NCBI GenBank assembly: GCA_905221605.1
Contig: CAJNDS010002664.1
Coordinates: 62,001-126,000 of the forward strand
Source: Symbiodinium natans
Lineage: Eukaryota > Sar > Dinophyceae > Suessiales > Symbiodiniaceae
Direction of reading: 5' to 3'
Length of the DNA stretch: 64,000 nt
Shown: piece after piece, positions 1 through 10,439 of the stretch
Layout of the letters: every line of letters begins with the position of its first letter
Numbering within the stretch: position 1 is the stretch's first letter
Notes under the pieces: generated by a model
What the model saw: only the letters and a program-made list of their open reading frames with translations
Told to the model about the DNA's origin: nothing
The model's database searches: none
Made by a program: the position numbers and the translations under genes

Positions 1-201
1 CATCCTTAGCTGACTTGCACCAAGAAGCATGACAACATGACAACTGCGAGAAGCTCGACGCCAGAGTGCCCCGAAAAAAGGAGGAGATTCAATCTTCTTG
101 ATGGCTTCCACCGTCCGGGCTGTGAGCATGTGACTGCTGTTCAGCGTGGTTCCATCCAGGTCCAGCGCAACGGCGCGCCATGTGCCGCGCAAGGCTCGCA
201 T
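1..201 (-). CDS. Cof-type HAD hydrolase, first exon; truncated by window edge
   Basis: Reading from an ATG at 201, residues 9-22 are AVALDLDGTTLNSS. This is HAD motif I (D-x-D-G-T) with the nucleophile and acid/base aspartates, and it is followed by LTARTVEAIKKI, the start of the helix usual in Cof/YidA-like sugar-phosphate or nucleotide phosphatases. An in-frame TGA lies a few codons upstream, so this ATG is a credible start. Similarity stops after IKKIE, around position 105, where a donor is expected. The rest of the gene lies beyond base 1. Family members are soluble Mg-dependent phosphatases of about 270 residues; the substrate cannot be told from motif I alone. Confidence 0.62.
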   Translation of the reverse strand, partial: MRALRGTWRAVALDLDGTTLNSSHMLTARTVEAIKKIESPPFFGALWRRASRSCHVVMLLGASQLRM

Positions 202-256
202 GCCCGATTGTCAAGGAAAGAGGTTCAATTGTCTGCGAGGTGACCGGTAACAGTCA

Positions 257-713
257 TCATATCGGTTCACATCGTTCAAAAGTCGGTCCATGACGTTCAG
301 TTTTGGGCACATGTCCTCGTGTAATTCGTGGACTATATGACCCTGCTGCTATGTAGTTTCCTTTGCTTGAGGTGTGAATGGGCACAAACTTGGTTGCAGA
401 CTCTTCATTCTCGATCCTGTACATGCCGAGACCCTTAGTGCACTGGAACGACCTAACACTATGGACCTTGCGCGTTCTGGCCACTCGAGTAGCCTCAGGG
501 TAAACCCTGGTCTGAAGCCCCCTGAACTCTGCAAAGAGGCTGAGGCCCCGTCTACGCCGTCGGCCTCTGGGCTCACTGAGTCTCGGAATCTTGATGTGCA
601 AGAAACCTGTCCCGACATGTTTCCAGCTTTCCCAAGAAACTCTGACAACACATCCAAGACCTGACAGTTTTTGCAGACATTCTGATGTTTTGGGTGTGAC
701 TGGCGTGCGCACT
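257..713. other. Unassigned sequence between exon candidates
   Basis: Frames are open on both strands (a 166-codon minus frame from 757), but I see no motif or splice structure. It may hold 3' exons or the untranslated region of the CS/PIH1-like gene upstream on the minus strand. Confidence 0.3.
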
Positions 714-929
714 TCAGACTTGCAGCCCACCTCGAAGGTGGAAGGTGATGGATCCATGCGGAGACGGTGGGGCAGTCCAAGGGGACGCTGCGGAGTGACG
801 CAATCTCATCTCACGCATCTTCAGCACCAAGCGGCCATCGTTGAGCCATTTGAAAGGTGGCTGTGGCTGAAGCTTTGACCGTATGTATCCGTATGTCCAT
901 GCCGCCATTGCCGTGCGAGAGTGTGTCAA
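714..929 (-). CDS. Candidate exon, unrecognised
   Basis: The frame includes FKWLNDGRLVLKMREMRL, a charged helical stretch that looks coding. It lies between the CS/PIH1-like exon and the HAD gene in the same direction, so it may be a 3' exon of the former. No family is recognised. Confidence 0.22.
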   Translation of the reverse strand: MTHSRTAMAAWTYGYIRSKLQPQPPFKWLNDGRLVLKMREMRLRHSAASPWTAPPSPHGSITFHLRGGLQV

Positions 930-1065
930 CGTGCTCCTCCTCGCCAGGGCTCTAGACTTCGGGCTCCGCTCGTTGCGCCCTGCACCGCTGTGCGGACGTC
1001 ATCGGCCTCTTCGTTCTAGATGTCCCATCCTCCCTTCAACCGGGGAAGTGGAGCCAGCAAGCCCT

Positions 1066-1335
1066 TCACCCTTCCTTCGACCGGCGAAGCTCAATGATAA
1101 GCTGCTGCTGCCTCCTCCGCAGGATGCATGGTGCAGCCTCCACGTCCACTGGGAAGGGCAGACGTGCTCGCCGCCTCCACCCAAATCGATCCCAGGAGAA
1201 CTGTAGCTCGGTAGGGCAAAGCTGCACGTCACAGTCCATAGTGTTCTGCAACCATGAGCCAGGAAATGTGACGCATACCGAGACCTTTCCCTGAAAGGAT
1301 GCGACGTGTACATCTGGCTCATTCCAGTTTAGCAT
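1066..1335 (-). CDS. CS/PIH1-like beta-sandwich domain exon
   Basis: The frame reads as a run of beta strands (VHVASFQGKVSVCVTFPGS, then CDVQLCPTELQFSW). It ends with RLPFPVDVEAAPC followed by a basic turn and QQQLIIELR. The LP-x-PVD-x-x-x-A signature followed by a short strand is typical of the CS fold and of the C-terminal domain of PIH1-type HSP90 co-chaperone adaptors. The N-terminal PIH1 region is not seen nearby, so the assignment rests on this strand pattern. It lies on the minus strand like its neighbours. A p23- or NudC-like CS protein is an alternative. Confidence 0.45.
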   Translation of the reverse strand: MLNWNEPDVHVASFQGKVSVCVTFPGSWLQNTMDCDVQLCPTELQFSWDRFGWRRRARLPFPVDVEAAPCILRRRQQQLIIELRRSKEG

Positions 1336-1466
1336 GTATATCCTTGGTGATCAAGCTCATGGACGTCGGTGAACAGACATCATTCCAGAACTTCCTAGTC
1401 TGACATCATTGGTAACTGCACGTAGCTGCATCAGCTTAGCGTCGCCAGGCAAGTCTTCTCATTGGG

Positions 1467-1770
1467 ATGTCTGGCGACGATGCGGACGCTGAAGCCTCCG
1501 GCATCAAATTCGCAGCGCAACGCCCGCCCTCCCGTGCGAGGACACGCATGCGCACGCGCACATTTGTATTACTACTGCCCATTCTTCTTCAAACTGTTCA
1601 CATGACTACCAATATTCCGATTACCAATGATCCTACTGAGTCTCTGTCTCTCGCAAGTTCCGTGCCGAGCTCTCCTTGTCGCAAAGACGCCTCGAAGAAT
1701 CGGTCCGAGTGCTCGGGCCTTGAGAGTTGGGTTTAGGCTTTAAGGGGCTTAGAAGATTTTTGGGAGCTTT
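1467..1770. other. No gene recognised
   Basis: Short open frames on both strands carry no motif. The telomere-like TTTAGG word occurs once near 1734. Confidence 0.3.
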
Positions 1771-1860
1771 CGGGGTAGGGTATGATTATAATAGGGGGTA
1801 CTAGAATTCCCTAGTAAGGACTCTTAATACAAGGGTATGGGAGTTTGAGGGTTTTGGGGG
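1770..1860. mobile_element. Degenerate family-2 short element
   Basis: The sequence contains CCCTAGTAAGGACTCTTA around 1809-1826, followed by ATACAAGGG. Near-identical words occur at about 16194 and 40839. Edges are unclear; it is probably an old copy of the short inverted-repeat element described at 16137. Confidence 0.4.
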
Positions 1861-2097
1861 TTGTTTCGGGTTTTCGTCTGAGGTGCTGATATCCGACACA
1901 TCCTACATCTGATGCAATCGGAGCGGCTGTCGGTCCTGGTGCGCGAGCAGAAGCCTGATAGGGACATGCACTTGATCTGCTGTACATACATGCGCATCAA
2001 TTAAAAAGTAAATTAATACAAAATATATTAAAAACAAACAGACCAATCAATAAGTAAACAAAAAATAAATAATAAATGAATATAAAAAATCTATTTA

Positions 2098-2161
2098 TCA
2101 TCATCATCATCATTATCATTATTATTATTATTCTTCTTCTTCTTATTATTATTATTATGAG

Positions 2162-2193
<32 letters not shown>

Positions 2194-2210
2194 TATATAT
2201 ATATATACAT
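2098..2210. repeat. Trinucleotide and (TA)n microsatellites
   Basis: A TCA/TTA trinucleotide run of about 60 bases leads into a (TA)n tract of about 50 bases. The open frames across it encode only poly-Ile, Tyr or Met and are not genes. Confidence 0.9.
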
Positions 2211-2444
2211 GTTCCGGACTTGAACAATGAATTTCCGGTCGTTCTCCCGCCCTCCGAGAGCCTCGTAGCTTTCGGGCTTCTCAGCTCACAGATGTGCCGG
2301 AGGGTGTCCTCGCCGGTTTCGGGGGGCTCTCCGGGCTCCCACAAAAGCCAAAAACGATTTTCGAGCATCCCGGCCAGTCCAGCAAAGCCAAGTAGGGAAC
2401 CCGTTCGTGAATGACATCAGCCGCCAGAAGGAGCAGCTGTGGCC

Positions 2445-2642
2445 TTATGGGAAAAACACAGCACATCTGATTGCTGGCACTTTGTGCGAGCCGTGTCGTT
2501 TTGAGTGTTGTCGGTGTCCCCTCTCAGCGCAGTGCTCGAAAATATCCTTGATGTCCTTCACGCTTGTGGGATCTTCCCAATCCAGGCAGGCGGCTGCCAC
2601 GTCCCTGAGGGCTTTTGGGCAGGGTCTAGGGGCATGGGCCAT
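2445..2642 (-). CDS. Candidate exon, unrecognised, possibly 3' part of the METTL21-like gene
   Basis: The frame carries ALRDVAAACLDWEDPTSV and then KDIKDIFEHCAE, an amphipathic pattern more protein-like than either alternative frame. It follows the METTL21-like motif I exon by about 230 bases in the same direction, with a possible acceptor AG near 2630. No motif proves that it belongs to the methyltransferase. Confidence 0.35.
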   Translation of the reverse strand: MAHAPRPCPKALRDVAAACLDWEDPTSVKDIKDIFEHCAERGHRQHSKRHGSHKVPAIRCAVFFP

Positions 2643-2866
2643 GAGTATGTAGCCGCTAGGGTCCAGACTTTATCCATGTGTTGGAGGAAATACCTGTGCA
2701 GGTGGAGGCATAACAAGCGACAGTGTACGTCCTCGTGCCCATGTTGCCAAGGCGCTCTTCTCCAGCAGCGGCACCTCAAGTTTGCTTAAGGTTCAGCTTG
2801 CCCTCCTAGATAGAAGCGCGGAGAGCTCGACAAACAAGACCCAAGTCCCCAAACACTTCTCAAAGC

Positions 2867-3563
2867 CTACTCTGGATTTCTCTGGAAGGTTCCCGACACG
2901 GCACCAGCACGGGAAGGTCGCTGAGAAGGCCGCCCTTGGCCCCCAGAGCGGCGGCCACAAGCCCCACGAGCCCGGTACCGGCGCCCAGCTCCAGGATTCC
3001 TTGCGTTTTGGGGGGCATTTAGGGAGATTAGGGGTCCAGGGTTTAGGGTGCTAAGGTGGGGGGATCTCATGCTTTGGACGACGCCATCAAAAAGAACAGA
3101 GTTCTCAAGAATGCGCAGGTGCGGGCGGTCTGGCAAACCCATGGAAACCTGACAGGTTAAGGTGGCTTAGCTTCATCGATGAGGTTGCTTGAGTGCATGC
3201 CCAAACCGTTGGACAGGCTCTACACTGATAAAGGTGATAAAGGCTTCGTTCTGAAAGGAGCAAGTTTACAAACGTGGTGCAGTACGTGGCAAGCGCTCTG
3301 GCCGCTCTGGTCAGGAAGCCTACTTGGCAGTCGAGCTGCTGGCACAGGAACCAAGAAAGAAGCACAGCGGCGTCCCACACCACTGCTCCCAGCTCATCAC
3401 TTTGCAGGCTTTGGCAGGCCCGCACTGTCTCGTGCCCGGCTATTGGGAAGGTGAAGAGGCTGTCTTCGTTCGTCACATCGTCCCTGCTCCAGATGGCTGG
3501 CGGCACGGTCTTGGCTACAGCATGACACATTGCAAGCACATGCATGTCAAGAGTCGCATTCAC
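2867..3563 (-). CDS. METTL21-like (Methyltransf_16) methyltransferase, copy 1
   Basis: Two exons fit the family. The upstream one, ending at a GT donor after 3324, reads FPIAGHETVRACQSLQ and then ELGAVVWDAAVLLSWFL; the G-x-x-VWDAA-x-x-L segment directly precedes the SAM fold in METTL21/CaM-KMT proteins. The downstream exon, beginning at 2999 after an AG, reads ILELGAGTGLVGLVAAALG (motif I, SAM-binding E-L-G-A-G-T-G) and then a motif II-like LLSDLP. Members methylate lysines of chaperones, eEF1A or calmodulin in the cytosol. The later D/N-P-P-like and C-terminal motifs were not located, and the piece linking the two exons (perhaps near 3060-3140) is unresolved. A related gene lies at 6.0-6.9 kb. 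Confidence 0.68.
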
Positions 3564-4500
3564 TTTCCTGCTTCATCGCTTGCTGTCGCTTCATTCAAGA
3601 CTCCAGCAGGCAGGCATGTCGAATGCTCCATATGGCAACATCGACTGCGTCCTGAGGATCTGCGTACACGCACCCAAAGCTTCAGCTGTTCGCAAGCTGA
3701 GTTGACAAAAACACCTGTGTTGAGCCTCCACTCAACTCTCCGGCCGTAAGCTCCTGATGTTCAAAGGCACGTATGCATACGTTAACAATGATAGTTCTGA
3801 AGAGTGATGATAATTGCTGCTAGAATAGTGTTTACGATCATGGCTTGTTGTTATTATTATGACTACTGCTGTGAAGACCTGCTTGGAGAACATCTTGGGG
3901 CTTTGCGCCGAGGTGCGGTCAAAGCGCCGCTTTCACAGAGCGGCACGTCCAATCGGCGCGCCTCGAAGCCAAATAGGTCCTTAGGTCCTTACGCTCATTG
4001 TGGTTCTTATGTGCTGTTCGCTCGATTCCCTGCACTTTGAGGACCTAAAGCACATAAAGCACAATTGAGACACAGCCATACCGGCCTGAATCTGCTGTAC
4101 CTGCCACAATGCTCATGTAGGGCCCAAAACCCCAAAACACTAAATAGCTTCACACTTCACGAATGGCGGTCTCAGAGTCCAATGCTTGGAAGAACTCCTC
4201 GGTGGCCTGCGCCAAGTAACGTCAAAATTCATGACCAACGCAAGAATACGTAACCATGAATTGCCAGCCCTCCCCCCTCCCCCTCACAAAAAAAAAAAAA
4301 ACAAAAGAAACTCATGAATCCCCGAACCCCAAGATTCCCAAAAATCCGGGAAGCCTGTAGGTCACGCTCTCGCTCTGCGAGGAGGAGCTCCCCGAACCGC
4401 AGCCGCGACAGCAACCGTAGCAGGGGGGTCTGAAGCCTCGTAGGAGCTGTAAGCACCAGTGCGAGCTATTGTGGGGCAAAAGCACCCGACAAGTCTGGCG
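3564..4500. other. No gene recognised; short A-run
   Basis: Only short open frames without motifs are present. A run of 14 A follows a C-rich stretch near 4290. The region may be the 5' flank of the methyltransferase gene. Confidence 0.3.
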
Positions 4501-4504
4501 CCAG

Positions 4505-4720
4505 CTATCCGGTAAAAAGCACTAGACAAGTCCGGTGCGAGCTATTTGGTAAAGAACACCAGCTATTTTTCCATGTTCTTCCGGGGCGGTTGAGATCATA
4601 TCTGAGGCGCAGGATGCTCCCTTTCCCAGCAGGCTCGCAAGAGAGGTACAAGACTGGCGTCGGCAATGCAGACTTTGGAACCACATCACCCGGTTTCAGT
4701 GTCAGAATCATCCAGGGCAT
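4505..4720 (-). CDS. Candidate exon, unrecognised
   Basis: The frame includes ILTLKPGDVVPKSALPTP and then RLRYDLNRPGRTW, a beta-rich protein-like sequence with no recognised domain. It lies downstream, on the minus strand, of the METTL21-like gene at 6 kb and could be one of its 3' exons or a separate gene. Confidence 0.25.
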   Translation of the reverse strand: MPWMILTLKPGDVVPKSALPTPVLYLSCEPAGKGSILRLRYDLNRPGRTWKNSWCSLPNSSHRTCLVLFTG

Positions 4721-4813
4721 CAGGGCATGTCGATGACATAGGCCATATAGAGGCTGATTGCCAATGAGCTTCTTTATCTTCTCTACGGCTCAGGAGCGCG
4801 TGCAGCAGGAAAA

Positions 4814-5241
4814 TCAGCCTAAACACTCAACTTCCCCTGCACTTGTCATCCCCCTGCCTGTCAGCCCAGCTGCGTGGTCCCGGGGCAATATCATGGCCAA
4901 CGGCGTACCAAAGCAAGTCAGCCCCCAGCAAAGTGTCCCAGGTCCTGCAATCTGCCAGCACTTCCCAAAGTCACCCTTCTTGCCGTCCACTGACGAACTC
5001 TGAAGGACAGTGCGACGGAATACGACAGACGCGTCTGACAAAGCCAGCGGGAAACAGCATTCAGTTTCTCGAAAATCGCAGACAAGGTGAAGAGGGAATG
5101 TGTTGCCTGTGCAAACAGACTAAACACCTTTGATTGCTGGAGTCTCGCAATGTATGGAACCTGCAGCAACGGAAGCTCTGGCCTTTCCAGTGCCCAATCT
5201 GGCGGCTCAGACCAGTCAAGGACCTGCACTTGCAAATGCAA
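4814..5241 (-). CDS. Candidate exons, frame ambiguous
   Basis: Two overlapping minus frames look protein-like: one holds LLQVPYIARLQQSKVFSLF, the other SSVDGKKGDFGKCWQIAG. At most one can be coding at a given base. No motif. Confidence 0.2.
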
Positions 5242-5979
5242 ATTGTGCTTCTTTGCGTTTGAAGGCTACTATGTCTGGCCTTCCTTTGCCAGCAGCAGCC
5301 AGCGCACTTCAGAAGCTCGACACTTTCAGCCGCGAACTTCTCAGAGGAAGAGGCCTCGGCATCCGAGGTGTAACAGAATTCAACTCACAACCTTGTCAGA
5401 AAGCAGTTTGATCGCAGGTTTCTGGGGTACACAGGCACATAGGCATCGAATTCTCACGTGCTGAAAAGCTGCGTGGATGGCTTCGAGGTCTGTCGAGGTA
5501 CAGCGGTGGCCTGGCCAAGGCAAGACCGGATGTACTTCGCGGTTCACGAGTAGTTATGAATAGGTTCTAAGTATGGTAGCTAGAATGAAACGAATCCCAA
5601 GAGGCCCATATATGTTAGAACAACCTGTCTTGAGCGCCACAGGGGTCCACCCTTGCACCTCTCCCGCACCCTGCAACACTATGCAAGCTCGGGCCCCAGA
5701 GTCCATCCTGAACGATAACCCCACCCCCTTCCCTCTTAGAACCGCAATCTCAAAATGAGCTCTTTTGAGGGCGAGTGGCTGGTGCCGCATGGGGCTCGGG
5801 TGCACGAAGCCTAAAACGAGTGAGAATCCCCTTCAGGTACGGACGGGGAATAAACGCAGACCTGGGACAGCCCGATTCTCTATTTTTGCACATGCATATA
5901 TATATATACACACAATTGCCCATGTTTTTTTTTGTAAATGTGTGCATACTATGAAATATCCAGTGTGTGTAGGAGACCG

Positions 5980-6950
5980 TGCATTAAGGCGACTCCAGAA
6001 GCGGCTTCATGGATGCTGAGGCCCCAGCCCAGGAGGGCGGCCACGAAGCCAACCAGGCCGAGTCCAGCGCCCAGCTCGAGCACCTCCTTCTGCCTCGGGA
6101 GCTTCTACAGTAAAGGGGTCCCCACCTTGCCTTCGCAGCATTGTTGCAGTACTGTTGCTGTTGGTGTCATTGGGAGTACGCTTCGGGTGTTGTTGGCGAT
6201 GATGGTGATGATCCATTCTTTGTTTGTCTCAGCGTTACCAACATTATTGTTGTTGTGCTGCGGGGACTATCTGGATGATTCGGGGGCTTGCCGCTTTGGG
6301 GTTTCGAGTCACCTATGGTCAGGCGTGGTCATTCTTGATGATGGTTTGCAAGAAGTAAAGTGTCAGCACGATCAAAAGTGGTGATCAAGGTGTCTCGCAG
6401 CATCGTGCTGACTGCCACGCAAGCATGACTGACGAAGCAGCGACAGCCACCACACCATCATCGCACAAGCAAACTCCTCAACTTGTGACCCCGGCGAAGA
6501 CCCGTACGCGACTCCGATACCACTGTTCAGTTTGTCACTTGTCGCGGCGCCAAGCTGCTCAGAGCCCGGAAGTAGCTGTGGGAGCGCACAAGCAAGCACA
6601 ATTCCAGGATCCCACACATCTGTGCCTCCAAAAAGAAGAAGTGGCATGCAGAAGCGACATGAAGCGACAAGAGGTCGCAATGGGGCATTGTGGAGTAGCA
6701 TATTCTCAAAGGGTGTGGCCTGTTTGATCGCTTTGGTGGGCTTCGATGTCATCCAGCTCCGGGCTGGGGGCAGCAATGGGCAATGGCAGCGCTGGGTACC
6801 TAGTGACGAGTCGGAATTATCAGCTGTTCTGAAAACGGCTTGATTCGGCTCGACGCTGAGAACGACTGAGAGGGCATGGTGTGCATATCCCATATCGGGG
6901 AATGTCATGATCAGCTTCTGCCGCGCATGCGTCAATCGAACCGCAATCAA
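5980..6950 (-). CDS. METTL21-like methyltransferase, copy 2
   Basis: Three segments fit in minus-strand order. A possible N-terminal exon (about 6945-6800) includes LIMTFPDMGYAHHALSV. An exon beginning at 6625 after an AG reads GTDVWDPGIVLACALPQLL, the V-W-D-x-x-x-x-L-A element. An exon from 6104 to about 6029, beginning after GTAG, reads KLPRQKEVLELGAGLGLVGF with VAALLG, which is motif I (E-L-G-A-G) for S-adenosylmethionine. The motif I exon would end at a GC donor, as dinoflagellates allow. Later motifs were not found. It resembles copy 1 at about 3 kb more than any other sequence in the window, which suggests tandem duplication. Confidence 0.65.
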
Positions 6951-7515
6951 GGAACTCTGCTGTCAACTTCAAAGTGCTGGCCTCAGGACGCTTTTGAAAG
7001 TGAGACTGCGCTACCTGTCGACTACAATGGCGGCAGCAACATGTGATGTCTGCAATGGCCGGCCAAGAAGCCTCTCGGAGCATGTAGGGCAGCGGAAAGA
7101 GAAGTCCATACCTGTTTCATTCAGACATGTGATTTATGTCCACGCCTTGCCATGACCATGAGTTCTTAGGAGCCTTCCACGAAAAAACAAGCTTTTCAGT
7201 TGAATTTTACAGAAACCTCATACTTCACACTAGCAAGCTGCAAGCAACCGCAGCATGAAGATTCTGACTTACGCCTTTCAGGATCAAGACATCGGCTTTG
7301 CCTGCAGTCTTGTTCTGGACCCAAGCGGGCGTATGCCTGCGCAGGAAGTGCCCAGAGATCAACATCCCTTGCCAAGGACTTTTCTTTCTCTTCGTGACTC
7401 CAGTGCGCTGTATGTCCAGAGGAAGCTTGCAGGATTCATTTTGCATTTACGATGCTTATGCTATATGACTTTAAATTATGTCATATAATTCGGATAAAAA
7501 ACGGACACATGCACA
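6951..7515. other. Weak exon candidates on both strands
   Basis: A minus frame (7225-7446) with GKADVLILKGVSQNLHA and a plus frame from 7255 starting MKILTYAFQDQDIGFA overlap. Neither has a motif, and one must be chance. Confidence 0.2.
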
Positions 7516-7520
7516 CACAC

Positions 7521-7544
7521 CGCACACACACATATATATATATA

Positions 7545-7587
<43 letters not shown>
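7521..7587. repeat. (TA)n then (TATATG)n microsatellite
   Basis: CACACA runs into a TA tract and then about eight TATATG hexamers. Translations are Tyr/Met/Val or His/Ile periodic and not coding. Confidence 0.92.
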
Positions 7588-7589
7588 CT

Positions 7590-8300
7590 TTTCTTTATTA
7601 CAGTACATACGAGTATCTGAGTACACCGATTGTCCCGGCCTGGAGAGCCCATCGCCGCTTCGACGTCGCCACCGCAACTGTGGGCAGAATGCTGCTCCTC
7701 AAGAAAACAGGGGGGCTTCCGAAATAGAAATAAGGGGACAGCCGACACATGGTCTCCCGGCATAGTTCTGACACGCCAAGAAAAAACTCAAAGCCTTACA
7801 GATGATATGGAAATGACCTATGGTGTCGGAACTTTCCCGAGACTGTTCCCTGAAGGTCAAGACTCAGCAAACAAAACTCGCCCCAGTATCTCTTTCCTGC
7901 GACATTGCAGCGTGACGGATGCCACCGGCGCAGCATGGCTGAGAAGGACTTCATGGCTCAGCAGTGGCTCGGAATGGAGGGATGTCCTTCAAGCATATTG
8001 CTTTCAGCTGCCGCAAGCTCTCATGACCTACCGGTTGTTACTTACGGACCTTGGCACCCTATACAATCTCGTAACGGATTCTAGAAGAATCTATCACTTA
8101 TGTAACACCTTAAAGACATCTCCCAGAAAAGGACAGCAACCTCTGTCCTCAGCGTGATCTGAACCTGAGCAGCACGACTTCTTGAATTCGTTGAGCAGTT
8201 GCAACGGAGGGTGGATTTAGGTTTAGATTTTAGGGTGCTTGAAGCTCTTTGAGCTAGGCGGTCAGGACATCCAACTTGTCTTAGGCGTTGCTGCAGTGCC
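7590..8300. other. No gene recognised
   Basis: A 175-codon plus frame (7630-8157) covers most of it but has no motif, no family resemblance and no splice structure. Chance frames of this size are common in the window. Confidence 0.25.
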
Positions 8301-8418
8301 GCTGGTTGACACTGGGTGACGAGCTTTGCTCTGAGGCTGAAGCTGGAAGGTCGTTCACCCAAGCCCATGGTGCAATTCGGCCATTCTCCTTCTGCCGCAG
8401 GACGGCTTCTGTTGCATC

Positions 8419-8950
8419 TTACACCATGTCATGGATCACTCCCACAGCTTCCCAGCTTCGAAATTTGGCTTGCACGATGGTGCTCCGTGCTACGCGTGCT
8501 GTGGCACAGCGAGACACTGAGAAGCCGACCTGGCGGGCGGCAACTCGTAGGGAGATGCTCTCGTCGTTCTCGTCATCCACACGGAGAACTAACCGCCAAA
8601 GCATGACACTGCTGCGGAAGCCGTTTGGCATTGCCTCAAAGATGCTGCGTCACTGCTTAGTGCGTGCTCTTTCATGCCCACTTCCAGTGCTACCCCTGCA
8701 TCTCCCTACGAGGAAAGAGAGGACAAGAAGTGTGCAAGCTGCGGTGGATCTTGCCTCAAATGGACCTGGAGGTTGAAGAGGTCATGCGAAAAAACCGCCC
8801 TCTTTCGGCTAAGTTCTTTGTCGCCCGAGGTGCATGAGGCGTGCGCTTCAGCGAACTTCGAGGATTGCCCCAGTGCCCCTGAACAGACAAGGCAACACCA
8901 TGGACATCGTCTAATGTTGAATAAGCAGTAGGACGATCACCCTTCGACAT
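8419..8950 (-). CDS. Candidate exons, possibly HEAT/ARM-like
   Basis: Minus frames hold MLWRLVLRVDDENDESISL (8631-8419), GMKEHALSSDAASLRQC followed by ASAAVSCFG (about 8690-8590), and FAEAHASCTSGDKELSRKR (about 8900-8720). The middle piece recalls the helical M-x-x-H repeats of dinoflagellate HEAT/ARM proteins, but one unit is too little to be sure. Confidence 0.25.
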
Positions 8951-8953
8951 CAG

Positions 8954-9184
8954 TCAAGTTTTGGGTGTCTTCGTGATTTCGGCGCGTTTTCTCAACTTAC
9001 CCAAGCGCTGCTCGGCAACTTCAAGCCTGGGACCTACAAGATTCGACTGACAAAGCTGTTGGAACAGGTAGTTGCCGGCGCTTTCGCCCCCCGAGCAAAG
9101 ACCCGTCAAGAAACTACTCGAGTCAGGCAATGTTTCCATACTCACAATATTGCAGTATCTCACAGTCCGGGCGCCAAATCGCAA
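8954..9184 (-). CDS. Candidate exon, unrecognised
   Basis: The frame includes SMETLPDSSSFLTGL and then LVGPRLEVAEQRLGKLRKR, ending in an amphipathic basic helix. It lies downstream of the ankyrin gene on the minus strand and could belong to it. No motif. Confidence 0.3.
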   Translation of the reverse strand: MRFGARTVRYCNIVSMETLPDSSSFLTGLCSGGESAGNYLFQQLCQSNLVGPRLEVAEQRLGKLRKRAEITKTPKT

Positions 9185-9710
9185 GACTTCTTAGTGTGGT
9201 CTGTCGAATGATCCGGCAGTCCATGCCTGCATCTCATGGCCCACCACCGGGTCCTGCGATCGAAGGGGGGAAAAAACCGGGTGATGGCTGCCTAAACCCT
9301 AAACCCGCCTCTGCAAAGGTCCAAGTGGACGTTGCGCCCCTCTGGCCGCAAGCCATGCTGTGTTCGGCCCATGTGCTGGAGACTTCACTGAAGTAAGAAG
9401 CACAAACGGCTCAATACGAGAGTAGCATCTTGAGCCATGCATTGAAGCACCATGCAAATGTGCAAGGAAGCACAGCACTTGCAAAACCCAATTATGGTAC
9501 GGAGAGGTGCCCCAAAAGAGACCATCATTTAGGGAAGTGTTATGAAGTGTTCAAATGGCACCAATACTCAAAGCAGGGACTCCCCGCACTTTTTCGGCGT
9601 AGGAGTTGGAGCTCAGGTCGGGAGCGAACTTTGCACGGACCTGCGCATGGCACAGCCATGACCCGGTCTTTCTCAACAAAAGGTTTAGGGTTTGGGGAGG
9701 GTGTAGGTTT

Positions 9711-9790
9711 GGGATGTTACCCCCTTTTCTTACAGTCCCTTTACAGGCCTTATAATAGGGGGGGTACTATAATGTCCCGAAAAAAGGATC
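9711..9790. mobile_element. Possible degenerate family-2 short element
   Basis: GGGATGTTACCCCC at the left, CAGTCCC inside and TATAATAGGGGG then ATGTCCC at the right recall the palindromic element at 16137, though the copy is diverged. Short TTTAGGG sequence lies just to its left. Confidence 0.35.
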
Positions 9791-9996
9791 GCAATCAAGG
9801 ATGGTTCAGGGTTACACCCGCGAATTCAAGCCACCTGCAGCCTGAAAAGGCGTGGCCTGGCCCATAAACGCAGCTGGTGGCTCCGTAGCTCCGATGTCGC
9901 CACACCTGGCACAAGGTTGGCAGTTGAGGCACCTCCTGAAAGTGATTCTCCATACCATTTTGTTACGTTTCTTACCTTCCCTTTAGCAGGCACCTA

Positions 9997-10422
9997 TCAG
10001 GAGCATGGCCAGCAGAGCATGGCAGAGCAGTGCTCCAAGGCTTGTGTGTAACTACGGCACGCTCCCTGCGTTCCATGCCATTCCACACCAAAGCGAGGAA
10101 CTATGTTCCTCGCATGTAGAATGCTCCTGAAGCATGTCATTCTTCTCAGAGCCCTCGCAATGAAGTGCCACTTGCCAAATTGATCATCTGCCGTATGCCC
10201 CTTCTCTCTCTCTCCCCAACTTAGAGCCCACGAGCCTCTTGCTGGAAGCCTCGGCCTTCGAACAGGTGAAGGCTTGTTTGGTCGGTAGAAGGGAGAGCAC
10301 GCTAGCCTGCTCCACTTGGCGCGAGCCGGCCGCCTCGCTGAACAGCTGTGACGGGTTAAAGCAAGGTTTAAGGGATTAGGCATGTTTCGGTGGCTTAGGG
10401 ATGCTAAGAGCAGTTTAAACAA
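9997..10422 (-). CDS. Candidate exon downstream of the ankyrin gene
   Basis: The last part (about 10180-9997) reads GKWHFIARALRRMTCF, then NIVPRFGVEWHGTQGACR. It is protein-like and may be the 3' exon of the ankyrin gene. The upstream half of the frame, rich in Arg/Pro, is probably intron. Confidence 0.28.
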   Translation of the reverse strand: MFKLLLASLSHRNMPNPLNLALTRHSCSARRPARAKWSRLACSPFYRPNKPSPVRRPRLPARGSWALSWGEREKGHTADDQFGKWHFIARALRRMTCFRSILHARNIVPRFGVEWHGTQGACRSYTQALEHCSAMLCWPCS

Positions 10423-10439
10423 AAGCTTCGGGTGGTTGA

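Noticed and set aside
7630-8157. 175-codon plus-strand frame
   Set aside because: Chance frames of this length are expected in 64 kb at about 50% GC; no motif, no family resemblance, and against the local strand bias.
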